Origin: Oscillospiraceae bacterium
Lineage (GTDB): Bacteria; Bacillota; Clostridia; Saccharofermentanales; Fastidiosipilaceae
Direction: 5' to 3'
Assembly: GCA_029983685.1 (NCBI GenBank)
Contig: JASBZA010000012.1
Coordinates: 1-50,871 of the forward strand
Length of the DNA stretch: 50,871 nt
Both the position numbers and the translations under genes were made by a program. Below are positions 22,777 to 32,556 of the stretch, piece after piece. The stretch's first letter is position 1. Each line of letters opens with the position of its first letter. Under the pieces are notes generated by a model. That model ran no database searches. It saw only the letters and a list, made by a program, of their open reading frames with translations, and was not told the origin of the DNA.

Positions 22777-24723
22777 TTACAAGGGATTCACCGTTGCTAA
22801 ATTCTGCCACTGATTATCCCTAAAATGCGGTTGTTTTTCAACCTCTTCCAAGCTTCTTCCGTCAAAAGGCAGTCTTTCGGCCTCTAATTCGGGAAGGCTA
22901 TCGTAAGAATCATTTAAATAACCGTCCAAACGGTCCTGGCAAGTCTTGAGTCTGGCCAAAAGACCGCCCATGCGAATATCTAAGACTTCGCTTCCTTCCG
23001 GCTTATTATAGAGGTACCAGATGGACAAACTGAAAGCTTGGTAGTCTTGGACTGCCGCAATCAGGTCGGGCAGGTCATGGTCCACCAGGCTCCTCAGTCC
23101 TCTGTAATCATCATCCAGATACATGGGTCTAAGCTCCAGGGTCAGGCGAACCTTGCGGGCCAAGACATCGGCCAGTTGAGCGGATTGGAGATAAAAGAGC
23201 TTAGCCATGCCTTCGGTCTCGTTGGTCCTCCGGTCATAGTATTCGGCCAGGTCCCTATAGTGGTCAATCAGATCATCTCCCAAGGGTAAGAGATGGCAAT
23301 CCACCATCCCCATCAAAGGATCACTGTAAAGAATATACTTGGAAGGATTCACCATATGGGGATTATCTTTTTCCACACCGGGTACTTCATCGAAGAGCCG
23401 CATGTCATAGAAGGCCCTGCCGTCTACACCGTAGGTCTGGCTGAAACGGCTAATGACTTCGGTTCTGGAAGGCACATAATCATTCCAGGCAAAATCGCCG
23501 AATATCTGTAAGACGACCAAAGATTCGAAAACGGAAACCTCACCGCCGTTATCCCCCCAGGCTGTGGCAATAACATGGTCAATGCCTAATTTCTTACAAG
23601 ATTTTAAGGCCAATTCACTGGTGGCGAAAGCCTTGCCGACATTGGCTTTAATGCCGTTCCAGGTCTGGACACCCCCCGCAAACCAAACCTCGGGCGACTT
23701 GGTCTCTAAATGGCGCGCAAGCATGGTATCGAAGACTTGGGAATCGTGTGTGTAATAGTCCCAGTAGACCAGGCCGACTTCATCCGAAATCGAATCCAGA
23801 ACTTCGGGCGTCAGAGGATGATCCATATCATAATAACGATTTTGGGGAGAGCAGAATCTGAAGTACATATCCGACCACATCATAGGGGTGTAGCCGTAGG
23901 CTTTGGCCAGGTCGGTCACTTTGGCCAAATGTTTCTGCATAATCTGATAGGGCTCTTCGTGGCCGTTCTTGTCGAGGTAGGTCCCCCTCCCCAGGCTGTG
24001 CGCCTCATCCATACCGATGTGGATTCGCTTGGACCTGAGGCAGGAACTAGTTAACTTAAACATAGCTTCGATAAAGTCGTAAGTCTTCTTCTCGCCAACC
24101 AAGAGAATATTAGGGAGGTCTTTCATCTCTCTGGCATAGGGCCATTTAAGCGTGGTCGCCAAGTGGGCCAAAGTCTGAATACAAGGCACCACCTCAATAC
24201 CTAAGCGGAAAGCGTAATCGTCAATGGCCTTGAGCTCCTCGGGCGTGTAAGCCCCTCTCTGGTAACCGAAATAGGGGTAGGAAGGCAGGCAATAGGTGTC
24301 CTCCGTGTAAAGCATGAGGACATTTAGGCCCATGGTCGCCATATAATTTAATAACAAATAGACACTTTCTACGGTGAGGACTGCGTTACGGGATACATCC
24401 AGCATGAGGCCGCTATCTTGGACCTGCAGTTTTTCTTTGATTGGTCTGCCGTGGATCCAAAGTTCTCTGACATGGGAAAGGCCTCGGGCAAAGCCGACGG
24501 CATTGGGATAGCAAATGAGAATTCGATCGTCTTCCCAGCTTACTTCCAAGTCTTTTTCCTCTGTCTTCTCGGCAATGAGGGGAATACCGGATAAGGGCTT
24601 GGTCTCCAGTTGCAAAATACCGGCAACTTGGCCGAATATCCACAGCTCTTCGTGACTCAGTCGGGACGGGTCGACCTCTAATAGAGGTAGGCTATAGGTC
24701 TTGGTCCAATCGTTTTGTGTCAT
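22777..24723 (-). CDS. GH20 beta-N-acetylhexosaminidase (GH20C-like, cytoplasmic)
   Basis: 648 aa, no signal peptide. Residues about 105-430 form the GH20 barrel with the catalytic pair Asp239-Glu240 in IHIGMDEAHSLGRG. Other barrel features are DSGLMLDVSRNAVLT and WSDMYFRF. This layout matches the GH20C group (as in Streptococcus pneumoniae), which removes terminal beta-GlcNAc or beta-GalNAc. A helical C-terminal part follows. Being cytoplasmic, it should act on imported short glycans; the N-acetylhexosamine released could feed the NahK-like kinases further along. It lies 25 bases after the ThrE-like pair. Confidence 0.88.
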   Translation of the reverse strand: MTQNDWTKTYSLPLLEVDPSRLSHEELWIFGQVAGILQLETKPLSGIPLIAEKTEEKDLEVSWEDDRILICYPNAVGFARGLSHVRELWIHGRPIKEKLQVQDSGLMLDVSRNAVLTVESVYLLLNYMATMGLNVLMLYTEDTYCLPSYPYFGYQRGAYTPEELKAIDDYAFRLGIEVVPCIQTLAHLATTLKWPYAREMKDLPNILLVGEKKTYDFIEAMFKLTSSCLRSKRIHIGMDEAHSLGRGTYLDKNGHEEPYQIMQKHLAKVTDLAKAYGYTPMMWSDMYFRFCSPQNRYYDMDHPLTPEVLDSISDEVGLVYWDYYTHDSQVFDTMLARHLETKSPEVWFAGGVQTWNGIKANVGKAFATSELALKSCKKLGIDHVIATAWGDNGGEVSVFESLVVLQIFGDFAWNDYVPSRTEVISRFSQTYGVDGRAFYDMRLFDEVPGVEKDNPHMVNPSKYILYSDPLMGMVDCHLLPLGDDLIDHYRDLAEYYDRRTNETEGMAKLFYLQSAQLADVLARKVRLTLELRPMYLDDDYRGLRSLVDHDLPDLIAAVQDYQAFSLSIWYLYNKPEGSEVLDIRMGGLLARLKTCQDRLDGYLNDSYDSLPELEAERLPFDGRSLEEVEKQPHFRDNQWQNLATVNPL

Positions 24724-24748
24724 AGGAAATTCCTCCTTTGCTTACACA

Positions 24749-25237
24749 CTAAAAGCGATTTCTTCTGCTGTCAATTTTTTCTTTTCGAGCGGTCTTATTC
24801 CATGACAGGATAACACGAATCAGGCTGTAGGTCGTGGTAATAAACAAAATTCCTATGGTGATAGCAAAGGAAATACCGATAGTTTCGACCAGTAAACTTA
24901 GGGCGTCCATTAGGCGCCTTTCGACCAGGGCCACCATGGTGAGATAGATAGATCTCCCCGGTACCAGAGGCAGGACCCCTATGATAAGAAAAATCGTCGA
25001 CGGAGCCTTTTTTCGCCTGGACCAGATAACCGCCCAGAGCGACACAAAACTGGCCGCCAGAAAATTGGCAAAAACCACGCTTCCCAGGTAGCGCTCGCCC
25101 AGGCCCAGACAGTACCAGGCAAGAGTCGCTCCCAAAACCGACGGAACAAAGATGCGGCCCCTGACACCGTATTGGACGGCATAACCGGCGGAAAAGGCCA
25201 GAGAGGCCAGGAGGTAAAAAATATTCCACATATCCAT
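24749..25237 (-). CDS. Threonine/serine exporter, ThrE C-terminal-domain subunit
   Basis: 162 aa with about five membrane segments, matching the ThrE_2 (DUF3815) family: AGYAVQYGVRGR, then PLVPGRSIYLTM near the middle. In Corynebacterium this domain is fused to the partner encoded just upstream; Firmicutes commonly have two genes. Start supported by GGAGGG. The C-terminus is basic. Confidence 0.87.
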   Translation of the reverse strand: MDMWNIFYLLASLAFSAGYAVQYGVRGRIFVPSVLGATLAWYCLGLGERYLGSVVFANFLAASFVSLWAVIWSRRKKAPSTIFLIIGVLPLVPGRSIYLTMVALVERRLMDALSLLVETIGISFAITIGILFITTTYSLIRVILSWNKTARKEKIDSRRNRF

Positions 25238-25251
25238 TCGCTTAAACCCTC

Positions 25252-26022
25252 CTATCTAAATAATAAGACCGCCGAACCGGTCCCCACAGCCAAAGCCACC
25301 GCCACAAAGACCGCCTCAATCAGCTTATTGAGACCGGCGGTAAAGTCCTTATGGATGATGTCGTAGATGGCATTGGTCAAAAGCATACCCGGCACCAGGT
25401 TCATGACCACGGCCACGGTCACAATGGACGGGTGTGCCAAAAGATTCAAACGAAAGAAAAGCTCGGCCAAAAATCCGGCCGAGAAAGACGCCATGAGGTT
25501 AACGTAAGTGGAGTTTAATTTGGCCCGATCGAGCAATTCGTAGAAGGCCTTCATGGCCAAAGCAATAGGACCGGACCATAGGATATCGGCCACTGTCCCT
25601 CCAAAAACATAGGAGAAGCCTATACCGACCACCACGGCCGCCAGAAGCAAAACCGGTAACTTATAAAGTTTGGATTGGCGAATAAGGTCCAGCTGCTCTT
25701 GGAAATATTCCAGGCTCTTCACCTCGCCGCTGCACAAAGTCCGAGACAGGTGGTTGAGTCGGTCCAAGCGGTCAAAGTGCGAAGTAATGTTCTTAATACG
25801 AACCGAGCTGGTATAAGGAATACCCTCGTCATCTTCAAAAGTTACCAGGAGCAGGGTTGGTATAGCAAAAATGGATATAGCCTTCTTGTCATGGGCTTCC
25901 AAGATACGCTTGACACTGTCCTCGACCCGGCTGGTCTCAGCCCCAACCTCCAGCATCTGGGTGCCGAAGTCCATACATAGATGCAAGAGCTTGTAGTTTT
26001 GTCCGTCCGATGTTTTTTGCAC
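25252..26022 (-). CDS. Threonine/serine exporter, ThrE N-terminal-domain subunit (DUF1212)
   Basis: 256 aa. A soluble N-terminal part (about 1-115; MEVGAETSRVEDSVKRIL-like in MLEVGAETSRVEDSV) followed by about five membrane segments with VMNLVPGMLLTNAI, the family hallmark. Pairs with the DUF3815 protein downstream (14-bp gap) to form the exporter. It follows the HelD-like gene by seven bases in the same run. Confidence 0.88.
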   Translation of the reverse strand: MQKTSDGQNYKLLHLCMDFGTQMLEVGAETSRVEDSVKRILEAHDKKAISIFAIPTLLLVTFEDDEGIPYTSSVRIKNITSHFDRLDRLNHLSRTLCSGEVKSLEYFQEQLDLIRQSKLYKLPVLLLAAVVVGIGFSYVFGGTVADILWSGPIALAMKAFYELLDRAKLNSTYVNLMASFSAGFLAELFFRLNLLAHPSIVTVAVVMNLVPGMLLTNAIYDIIHKDFTAGLNKLIEAVFVAVALAVGTGSAVLLFR

Positions 26023-26029
26023 CTAGGTC

Positions 26030-28147
26030 TTACCTCAAGTCTTGGGGCAAGAAGTCGGAAGCTTGGCCCAAGCTGTAAATCTCCAGAGCATGGAGGGCAC
26101 GGGTTACGGCGACATAAAGCAAAGTCCGATCCACCGCGGTATGGTAGTTTTCGGCCGAGCAATCCACGACACCGACCGCATCAAATTCCACCCCTTTGGA
26201 CTCACGGACCGGGCAAACCGTCAGGGCAAAATCATTTTCCACTTGGAGATAAGCATTAATAAGGATGGGATTATCTTCCCCGGCGTTTCTTTCATCTAAC
26301 CAAGCTTTCAGTTCTGTCGCTTCTTCATCTGTTTTTGTCGTAAGAAGAGCCGTCTTAAACCCTTGCTTCTTCCAATCCTGTGCTTGCTTATACAAGTTCT
26401 CGAAAAGATCGGCTTTTGCATCGGCTGCAAAAGCATGGTAGCCCACCGCCTGACCCTCGCGGTTCAGAGGTCTTATGGAATGGTCCGAAACAATTTTGCG
26501 GGCAAATTCCGTAATCTGCCGAGTCGACCTATAGGAGGTATCCAGATTGTAGGTCAGGGTCTTAATCGGGTCACGGTGATAGATATCGGCCAGCTTATCC
26601 AGATAATCGTCTTCCAAGGGGAAATTAATGGCTTGGTTGACGTCGCCCAAAAGTGTCCTGGGGCAATTAAAGGTCCGGCGCAAGAACGCATGAAGGCTAT
26701 AAGATAGATCCTGCATCTCGTCCACAATCAGGTGCATGACCCAATCGGTATCCGAAGGACCGTACAAGAGGACCTTCATAAGACCCAGAGCAATCAAGTC
26801 TTCACTATCGAACTTATCCGTATCAAAAAACTTCTGATTGACACCCTTCTCTTCTGCCAGCCAGCGCAGGAAAACCTGATAGCTTTGAACCAGGTCCGAT
26901 AAGAGGAACATCTCAGAAAGGGCTGTATTAAAGGCATCGTAAGACAAATCATAGTCTTCTTTGTTGTCTACCAAATCCTGCAGGTGGCGCAAAATAGCCT
27001 CGCGACGTTGAAAATAAGGCAGGAACTTATAATTCTGTTTATAAAGCCGGTCCAATAGAGAGGCCGGGACCTTGAGATAGGGTGTTGTCATATCCGAAGC
27101 GGCAAAACCGTTTTCCGTGACATAAGAGGCAAACTCTTCAATCCAGCCAAGCCAGCGATAAGATGTGGTCAGGACTTTCTTTTCCATCGTGGCCGGCACG
27201 AAGAGATAATTGACGTAACGGCCTTGAACCGTTCCGATTTCTTCTCTTAAGACCCTGTCTGCCGTCATATAGCGCACATTTTCTTCACCTAAGCTGGGAA
27301 GGACTTCGCCTACATAAGTGGCAAAAGAGTCCGAAGGCGTAATGAGCAAGATATTGTCGGCTTGCATATTCTTATCCACATACATGAGATAAGCGGCTCG
27401 GTGTAAGGCAATAGACGTCTTACCGGATCCGGCCACACCTTGGATAAGAAGATTCCTTTTCGGCTCTTCTCGCACAATGAGGTGCTGCTCCTTTTGGAGC
27501 GACTGGACAATTTCTTTCATCCTGGCCGATGAAACCCGACTTAAAACCATTTGCAAAATATCGTCATAGATTTGTTCGGTCGTGTTGATAACACGGTCCA
27601 GTTGACCTTTGGTAATAACGACTTGGTATTTGGCCAAAAGTCGGCCCAAGACATTGACACCTTCTTTTCTTAAATCGACCGGTCCCAAATCTGTCACATC
27701 GTAATAGACCGAGGCCAAAGGTGCTCGCCAGTCCGTCACGTACTGCTTCATCTCTTCGTAATCCACTAGGTCTTTTAGGCCGATATAGATTTCCTCTATA
27801 TCATCATTTTCGGCGCCGGTTTCCTCTCCGTCTGTAAAGGCAAAGGTCATGTGACCAAAATAAGGTCTTTCCATCAGTTTAGGCAGGATTGCCAGTTCTT
27901 TGGCCTGGTTGGTTTTGACCTCGTGGGCATGGGCCAGTTCATTCTGAATAACGGCGGAATCGTATTGGGCATTGGTATCGGTCTCGCCTAACTCCAGATG
28001 GTCTTCCCAGGCCAGGGCCTTAAGCTCAATAGACTCTTCTTCCAGGCGGGCATTATACGCTTCCAAATAGGTCTTCCTGGTCTTCAGGAACTCCAAAACC
28101 TCTTGTAAATAGGCTTCTTCTTTCTTGAACAGGTCTTCGTTTTGCAT
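26030..28147 (-). CDS. helD: HelD-like UvrD/Rep-family helicase
   Basis: 705 aa. N-terminal coiled coil (about 1-85), the HelD-type DWRAPLASVYYD (about 139-150), Walker A GVAGSGKT (237-244), motif II VDEMQDLSYS, and C-terminal VTRALHALEIYS. HelD proteins bind RNA polymerase and recycle stalled complexes rather than act as classical helicases; the coiled-coil N-terminus supports that class. Starts 17 bases after the SNF2 gene. Confidence 0.87.
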   Translation of the reverse strand: MQNEDLFKKEEAYLQEVLEFLKTRKTYLEAYNARLEEESIELKALAWEDHLELGETDTNAQYDSAVIQNELAHAHEVKTNQAKELAILPKLMERPYFGHMTFAFTDGEETGAENDDIEEIYIGLKDLVDYEEMKQYVTDWRAPLASVYYDVTDLGPVDLRKEGVNVLGRLLAKYQVVITKGQLDRVINTTEQIYDDILQMVLSRVSSARMKEIVQSLQKEQHLIVREEPKRNLLIQGVAGSGKTSIALHRAAYLMYVDKNMQADNILLITPSDSFATYVGEVLPSLGEENVRYMTADRVLREEIGTVQGRYVNYLFVPATMEKKVLTTSYRWLGWIEEFASYVTENGFAASDMTTPYLKVPASLLDRLYKQNYKFLPYFQRREAILRHLQDLVDNKEDYDLSYDAFNTALSEMFLLSDLVQSYQVFLRWLAEEKGVNQKFFDTDKFDSEDLIALGLMKVLLYGPSDTDWVMHLIVDEMQDLSYSLHAFLRRTFNCPRTLLGDVNQAINFPLEDDYLDKLADIYHRDPIKTLTYNLDTSYRSTRQITEFARKIVSDHSIRPLNREGQAVGYHAFAADAKADLFENLYKQAQDWKKQGFKTALLTTKTDEEATELKAWLDERNAGEDNPILINAYLQVENDFALTVCPVRESKGVEFDAVGVVDCSAENYHTAVDRTLLYVAVTRALHALEIYSLGQASDFLPQDLR

Positions 28148-28164
28148 GCTAATCCTCTACTTTT

Positions 28165-31100
28165 CTACTCAAAAAGCTTCTTAATGGTCTCGTCATCCAT
28201 TTTATGAATAAAGTGCGCCCCCGGCGTCACAATATCATCCAGTAGGGCTTCTTTCTCTCTTTGCATCTCTTGTATCTTCTCCTCAATCGAATGCAAGGTC
28301 AAGAGACGGAAAACCTGCACGACTTTACGCTGGCCTATACGGTGAGCCCGGTCCGTGGCCTGCTTCTCTACCGCAGGATTCCACCAGGGGTCGTAGTGGA
28401 TAACCACATCCGCACCGACCAGGTTCAAACCGGAACCGCCTGCTTTAAGCGAGATTAAGAAGACTTGGGCCTCGCCTCGGTTAAAACGCTCGACCAAATC
28501 CAGGCGTTCTCTTGAGCCCACTCGACCGTCAATATAAAACATCTCGATGCCTTTGGAAGCTAGAAGCATTTTAATCCGGCTCAACATGGACGTAAATTGC
28601 GAAAAGATCAAAATCCGGTGACCTTGGTCCAAGAGTCCCGGCACCAATTCACTTAGGACATCGAGCTTGCCGCTGCCACCCGCATAGTCGGGGATGAAGA
28701 GCGAAGGATCACAGGCAATCTGCCTGAGCCTGGTCAGTTCACCCAAGATGGTCATCCTACCCCTAACCCTGGCCTGGCCTTCATAATGGCTGACTTCATA
28801 AAGCGTCTGCCTGGCTCGTCTTAAATAGGTTTCATAAACATCGGCCTGACCCGGCGTCATGGGACAGGGGATATCGGTCACGATCTTGTCCGGCAGGTCT
28901 TGAAGGACCTCTTCTTTCAGTCGACGTAGAACAAAGGGACTGACCAATTGGTGCAAGCTTTCTTGCTGGGCCAAAGCCAGACCCGCTTCCAGATAGTCTC
29001 GGACCGGGGCCTTTTCTTTTTTGGCCAAAGTCTGCTGCTGGCTCAAACTCAAAGCCGATGCAGATCCTGCCAGCGCAAAGTGGTTCTTGAAGGTATAAAG
29101 ATCAAACAGGTAGCCCGGCATGATGAAATCGAAAATAGACCAGAGGTCCACAATATTGTTTTCAATAGGGGTACCGGTCAGGGCAAAGCGCCTTTGGGCC
29201 TTCAGCTGCTTAACCGCCCGACTGGTCTTGGTCTGGGGATTTTTGATATTTTGTGCCTCGTCCAAGACCATGGTCAAAAAGTTAAAGTCTTTACGCCTGA
29301 GGTTTCTGGCATCCTGCCGGCACACGCCGTAAGACATGATTATAAGCCCCTCATCTTGTTTTTTATAAGACTGAAGACGGCTTTCTTTATTGCCTTCAAT
29401 GACACGGCAGGGCATATCCGGGATGAAACGTTTGGCCTCGTGTTCCCAGTTATAAATAAGCGAGGTTGGGCAGACCACCAGGTGGATGCCTCCTTGCTGC
29501 TTATAAATAGACCAAATAAAGGACAAAATCTCCAGCGTTTTACCCAAGCCCATCTCGTCGGCTAAAATGCCGCCCAAGCGATAGTGGTCCAAATAAGAAA
29601 GCCAACGGTAGGCTTCCAGCTGATAGGGCCTGAGCTTGGCACGAATGCCCGAAGGAAGGTCCGGCAAATCGACTTGGGGTTTGCCTTTACCCATGGCAAA
29701 GCGAAGCGATAAGCGTCTAAAAGCCGGCAGGTAAAAAGCTCCGTCTTGCCAGACACCGCCCCACTTGATGAGCTTATCGACAAACTTGGTTAGGCTTCTG
29801 ATTTTTTCTCTTTCCTCATAGGTCCGGCCTTCCAAATCCAGGAAGAGGGAAGCATCGAGCTTAACATAGGCCTTGCGGCGGGCTATTGCTTCCAGAATAT
29901 CTTTAACCTGGTCTTCTTTATAATCCCCTACCTTAAAGGCGATTTCGATATCACGATAAGGATCGACATCGTCGGGTTCATCAAACCACTCAATCTCGGG
30001 GAGGGGCAGGAGCTTAATTTGGCGGATTGCTTCGGTTATATAGACACGAGAAACTTCACCGAATGCCTTTAGACCTTCTTTTACAAAGTTGAAAACCTCA
30101 TCTTCACCGGTTAAAACATACTGGCCTTCTCTTAAGCCGACGGCAAAGCCCCATTTTTCTATGAGGCGCAAATAGGCCCTTTCTTCTTCCTCGCGGCGAA
30201 TCAGAAGCTTATCTTGATGGTCTTGGAAAGTCTTGTCTCCCGTACCGGCTGCAATGGCCAAGTCGCCGTAATTGAAAAAACCTTGGAGATAAAACACACC
30301 TTCCGCATAATCGACATAGCTCGTCATTTCAACCGGCAGGCGGATGATTTTCTCCTCTAAAGCGGGACTAATGACCAACTTAGAACTATGGGCTAAATAA
30401 GACCGGGTCAGGTTCAGGAAACTGCTGGCGTCCTTGGTACTCATGTTCAAGAAGGCTGATGCGTCTGCGGCCAAAAGTTCCAAAACCTGGTTAATCAGCC
30501 GATCTTCCGATTGCTTTAAACTGTAAAAACCGCTGCTGTGAAAAGCCAGGACCGAAGTCGTATCAGCCAGCAAGAAAAACGCATCCTCTGCAAAGGTCTT
30601 TACTTTCAGCTCGCCCATGTAGGCGACATGCAAGGGCTCAGAATTATAACAAAAACTCATCTTGTAAGTCCCCGTCTTGTCACCTTCTTCCAAATACAGG
30701 TGGAAAGCAGGGCTAAGGCCCTCCCAGACAATCAGCGGGGCGGTTCTTTGGCGGAAGCGATAAGCGAACTTGAGATAGGGTCCCGTAAACTCCATCCAAT
30801 AAAGGATTTGGTTCCAATCCAGGGCTTTATCCCGAGTCTTTTCGAGAAAGGTCAAGACCCCTTGTTGGTTTCGGTCCAGGAGCTGGTCTTCTTGCCAATA
30901 CTTACCGCGCCCTATATAGATGGGCTCTTCTTGTTGAAGTTTTTCCAAAAACGTATCTAAGGGATATTGGCCGGTGTCATCCGAGTCGGAACCTAAAACC
31001 AAGCTGACCGACCGGGAGGTCTTGGCCGTTTCCTCCAGGTCAAAAACAATCTGCAAGTAAACCGGATCGTCTATCGTACCGGGCTCATAGTCGTTTAGCT

Positions 31101-31638
31101 CTTTCCTGGCCCAATACTGAATCTTGGGACCTAGCCCCCCTACACTATGTTCCGAATTCCCACTAGCCTTCTGCCGATTTTGCTCGGGCGCCTTGGGTCT
31201 TCTGCCGGGCCGTCTTTTCTTCTCGTCATCCGATTGCTTAACCAGATCATCGAAGGCAATAAAGTCTGTAGGAACCACCGGTTTTCCGGCCAAAAGATGC
31301 ATAGCGGGGAGCGCTACCACTTCTTGGCCCTCGTCCGGAAAATATTGATTTTCCATAGCCAAAAGAAGTGCAACCACATGTTTACAGCAGCCCTTTTGCC
31401 GACCGAAATCTTGGCAAGAGCAGGAGCAAGCCTTAGGCTCCCCCTTCTCGGTCAAGACAGCCGTATCGTAGACATTGTCGGAAAAGCTGGATACTTTGAC
31501 CTTAAAGACACCGGTCTCGGCATCGTATGCAATGGGGCCCACCCTCTCTTTTGCATTAAAAAGATTACGGCCTCGGATAAAGGTATTGACCCGACCTGCC
31601 CAATTCTTAATTGCTTCTTGATTAACTAAAACGTGCAC
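28165..31638 (-). CDS. SNF2-family ATPase with N-terminal SWIM zinc finger
   Basis: 1157 aa. SWIM finger at about 73-87 (CSCQDFGR ... CCKH). The middle 500 residues are the Firmicute SNF2-associated domain. ATPase motifs: ADEMGLGKT (about 690), DEAQNIKN (about 793), and helicase motif VI TDRAHRIGQ (about 1100). These proteins move along duplex DNA or displace proteins from it; the bacterial role is unsettled. The GTG start lies 12 bases after the GNAT stop and has no visible ribosome binding site, so it probably depends on translational coupling. Confidence 0.88.
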   Translation of the reverse strand: MHVLVNQEAIKNWAGRVNTFIRGRNLFNAKERVGPIAYDAETGVFKVKVSSFSDNVYDTAVLTEKGEPKACSCSCQDFGRQKGCCKHVVALLLAMENQYFPDEGQEVVALPAMHLLAGKPVVPTDFIAFDDLVKQSDDEKKRRPGRRPKAPEQNRQKASGNSEHSVGGLGPKIQYWARKELNDYEPGTIDDPVYLQIVFDLEETAKTSRSVSLVLGSDSDDTGQYPLDTFLEKLQQEEPIYIGRGKYWQEDQLLDRNQQGVLTFLEKTRDKALDWNQILYWMEFTGPYLKFAYRFRQRTAPLIVWEGLSPAFHLYLEEGDKTGTYKMSFCYNSEPLHVAYMGELKVKTFAEDAFFLLADTTSVLAFHSSGFYSLKQSEDRLINQVLELLAADASAFLNMSTKDASSFLNLTRSYLAHSSKLVISPALEEKIIRLPVEMTSYVDYAEGVFYLQGFFNYGDLAIAAGTGDKTFQDHQDKLLIRREEEERAYLRLIEKWGFAVGLREGQYVLTGEDEVFNFVKEGLKAFGEVSRVYITEAIRQIKLLPLPEIEWFDEPDDVDPYRDIEIAFKVGDYKEDQVKDILEAIARRKAYVKLDASLFLDLEGRTYEEREKIRSLTKFVDKLIKWGGVWQDGAFYLPAFRRLSLRFAMGKGKPQVDLPDLPSGIRAKLRPYQLEAYRWLSYLDHYRLGGILADEMGLGKTLEILSFIWSIYKQQGGIHLVVCPTSLIYNWEHEAKRFIPDMPCRVIEGNKESRLQSYKKQDEGLIIMSYGVCRQDARNLRRKDFNFLTMVLDEAQNIKNPQTKTSRAVKQLKAQRRFALTGTPIENNIVDLWSIFDFIMPGYLFDLYTFKNHFALAGSASALSLSQQQTLAKKEKAPVRDYLEAGLALAQQESLHQLVSPFVLRRLKEEVLQDLPDKIVTDIPCPMTPGQADVYETYLRRARQTLYEVSHYEGQARVRGRMTILGELTRLRQIACDPSLFIPDYAGGSGKLDVLSELVPGLLDQGHRILIFSQFTSMLSRIKMLLASKGIEMFYIDGRVGSRERLDLVERFNRGEAQVFLISLKAGGSGLNLVGADVVIHYDPWWNPAVEKQATDRAHRIGQRKVVQVFRLLTLHSIEEKIQEMQREKEALLDDIVTPGAHFIHKMDDETIKKLFE

Positions 31639-31650
31639 GTGTGGCTTATC

Positions 31651-32433
31651 TTATACACTTTCAATGGTAATGCGACTGGCGACATAGTTAAAGCCCGCTT
31701 TTTCGGCAGTCTTTTCGACCAGCTCAGTCTGAGCCACCGGCCAATAGGCCTCCATACCTTGCTCGTGTGCTTCTTCAATCATCTTTTGGGCCAAGGCCGT
31801 ACCAATCCCCTGTCTTCTGGATGCAGGTGTAACGAAGATACCGTCTACCGAGTAAGCGTCCAAGTAAGAAGGCGTATAAGACAAGTAGCCCAATAGGAAG
31901 CCCTCTTCGGAAAAATAGCCCAGAATGGTACCGATATCATCATCGGTATAGATACTGAAGGATTCTCTTAATTTCATACCGGGCACATCACCCTCATCGG
32001 GGAAGCTTCGGACATAGCGAGTATCCTTATCGGTTAAAGGTCTGATTCGTCCCGGAACCTCCGCCTTAATCTCGGTCCGGTCGGCCCCGTCCGTCCAATA
32101 ACTCTTATAAGGATCCGAAATAACATAAGGCTCGTTAAAGCGGAGGCTGCCGGCATTAATACCGGTAACATTCAGATAAATCATGAAGCGGTCGGACCGC
32201 TTGTTAATGAAATCCTCCATAGCGGCCAAATCAAAGTCTGTCTTCAGAGGCACCGCTGTGATTAGGGTCTTAATCCTCTGCGGCGAAAAAATCAAAAGCA
32301 TATCGTTTGACAGATAGTAGCGTGTATTGTCTTCCAAAGAAATATCTTCCAGCTCTTCTCTCTCATCAAAATAGCGAGCCGGTTCCTTGTCCAGAATTTC
32401 TTGGACCTGTTCTAATTTAACTTCTCTATACAT
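31651..32433 (-). CDS. GNAT family N-acetyltransferase
   Basis: 260 aa. The C-terminal GNAT domain (about 115-260) has the acetyl-CoA loop RRQGIGTALAQKMIEEA and GVDGIFVTP-like VDGIFVTPASRRQG. The N-terminal 110 residues resemble the extra domain of the Firmicute FR47-like group. Substrate unknown. It is the first gene of the long minus-strand run that continues down to larC, and it diverges from the LacI-type regulator across a 123-bp gap. Confidence 0.8.
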   Translation of the reverse strand: MYREVKLEQVQEILDKEPARYFDEREELEDISLEDNTRYYLSNDMLLIFSPQRIKTLITAVPLKTDFDLAAMEDFINKRSDRFMIYLNVTGINAGSLRFNEPYVISDPYKSYWTDGADRTEIKAEVPGRIRPLTDKDTRYVRSFPDEGDVPGMKLRESFSIYTDDDIGTILGYFSEEGFLLGYLSYTPSYLDAYSVDGIFVTPASRRQGIGTALAQKMIEEAHEQGMEAYWPVAQTELVEKTAEKAGFNYVASRITIESV

Positions 32434-32516
32434 AGTGTTCCTCCACTTATTTTTCAGTGCATGACATTATACAATATCGGCATATAGAAATGCACAAATA
32501 TATGTTACTTTTACGG

Positions 32517-32522
32517 TATAAT
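32517..32522 (+). promoter_or_regulatory. -10 element upstream of the LacI-type regulator
   Basis: TATAAT at 32517-32522, 35 bases before the chosen ATG. No convincing -35 is seen. The surrounding 32434-32556 gap is AT-rich and also must hold the promoter of the GNAT gene on the other strand; I see no clear operator palindrome there. Confidence 0.4.
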
Positions 32523-32556
32523 GCAGGTAAGATTGCTCGAAAGGAGGAGACTTAGC

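Noticed and set aside
24795..25229. 144-aa minus-strand frame overlapping the ThrE C-terminal subunit
   Set aside because: The alternative frame encodes the membrane segments and the PLVPG motif of the exporter; this one is a Cys/Arg/Gly-rich frame shadow.
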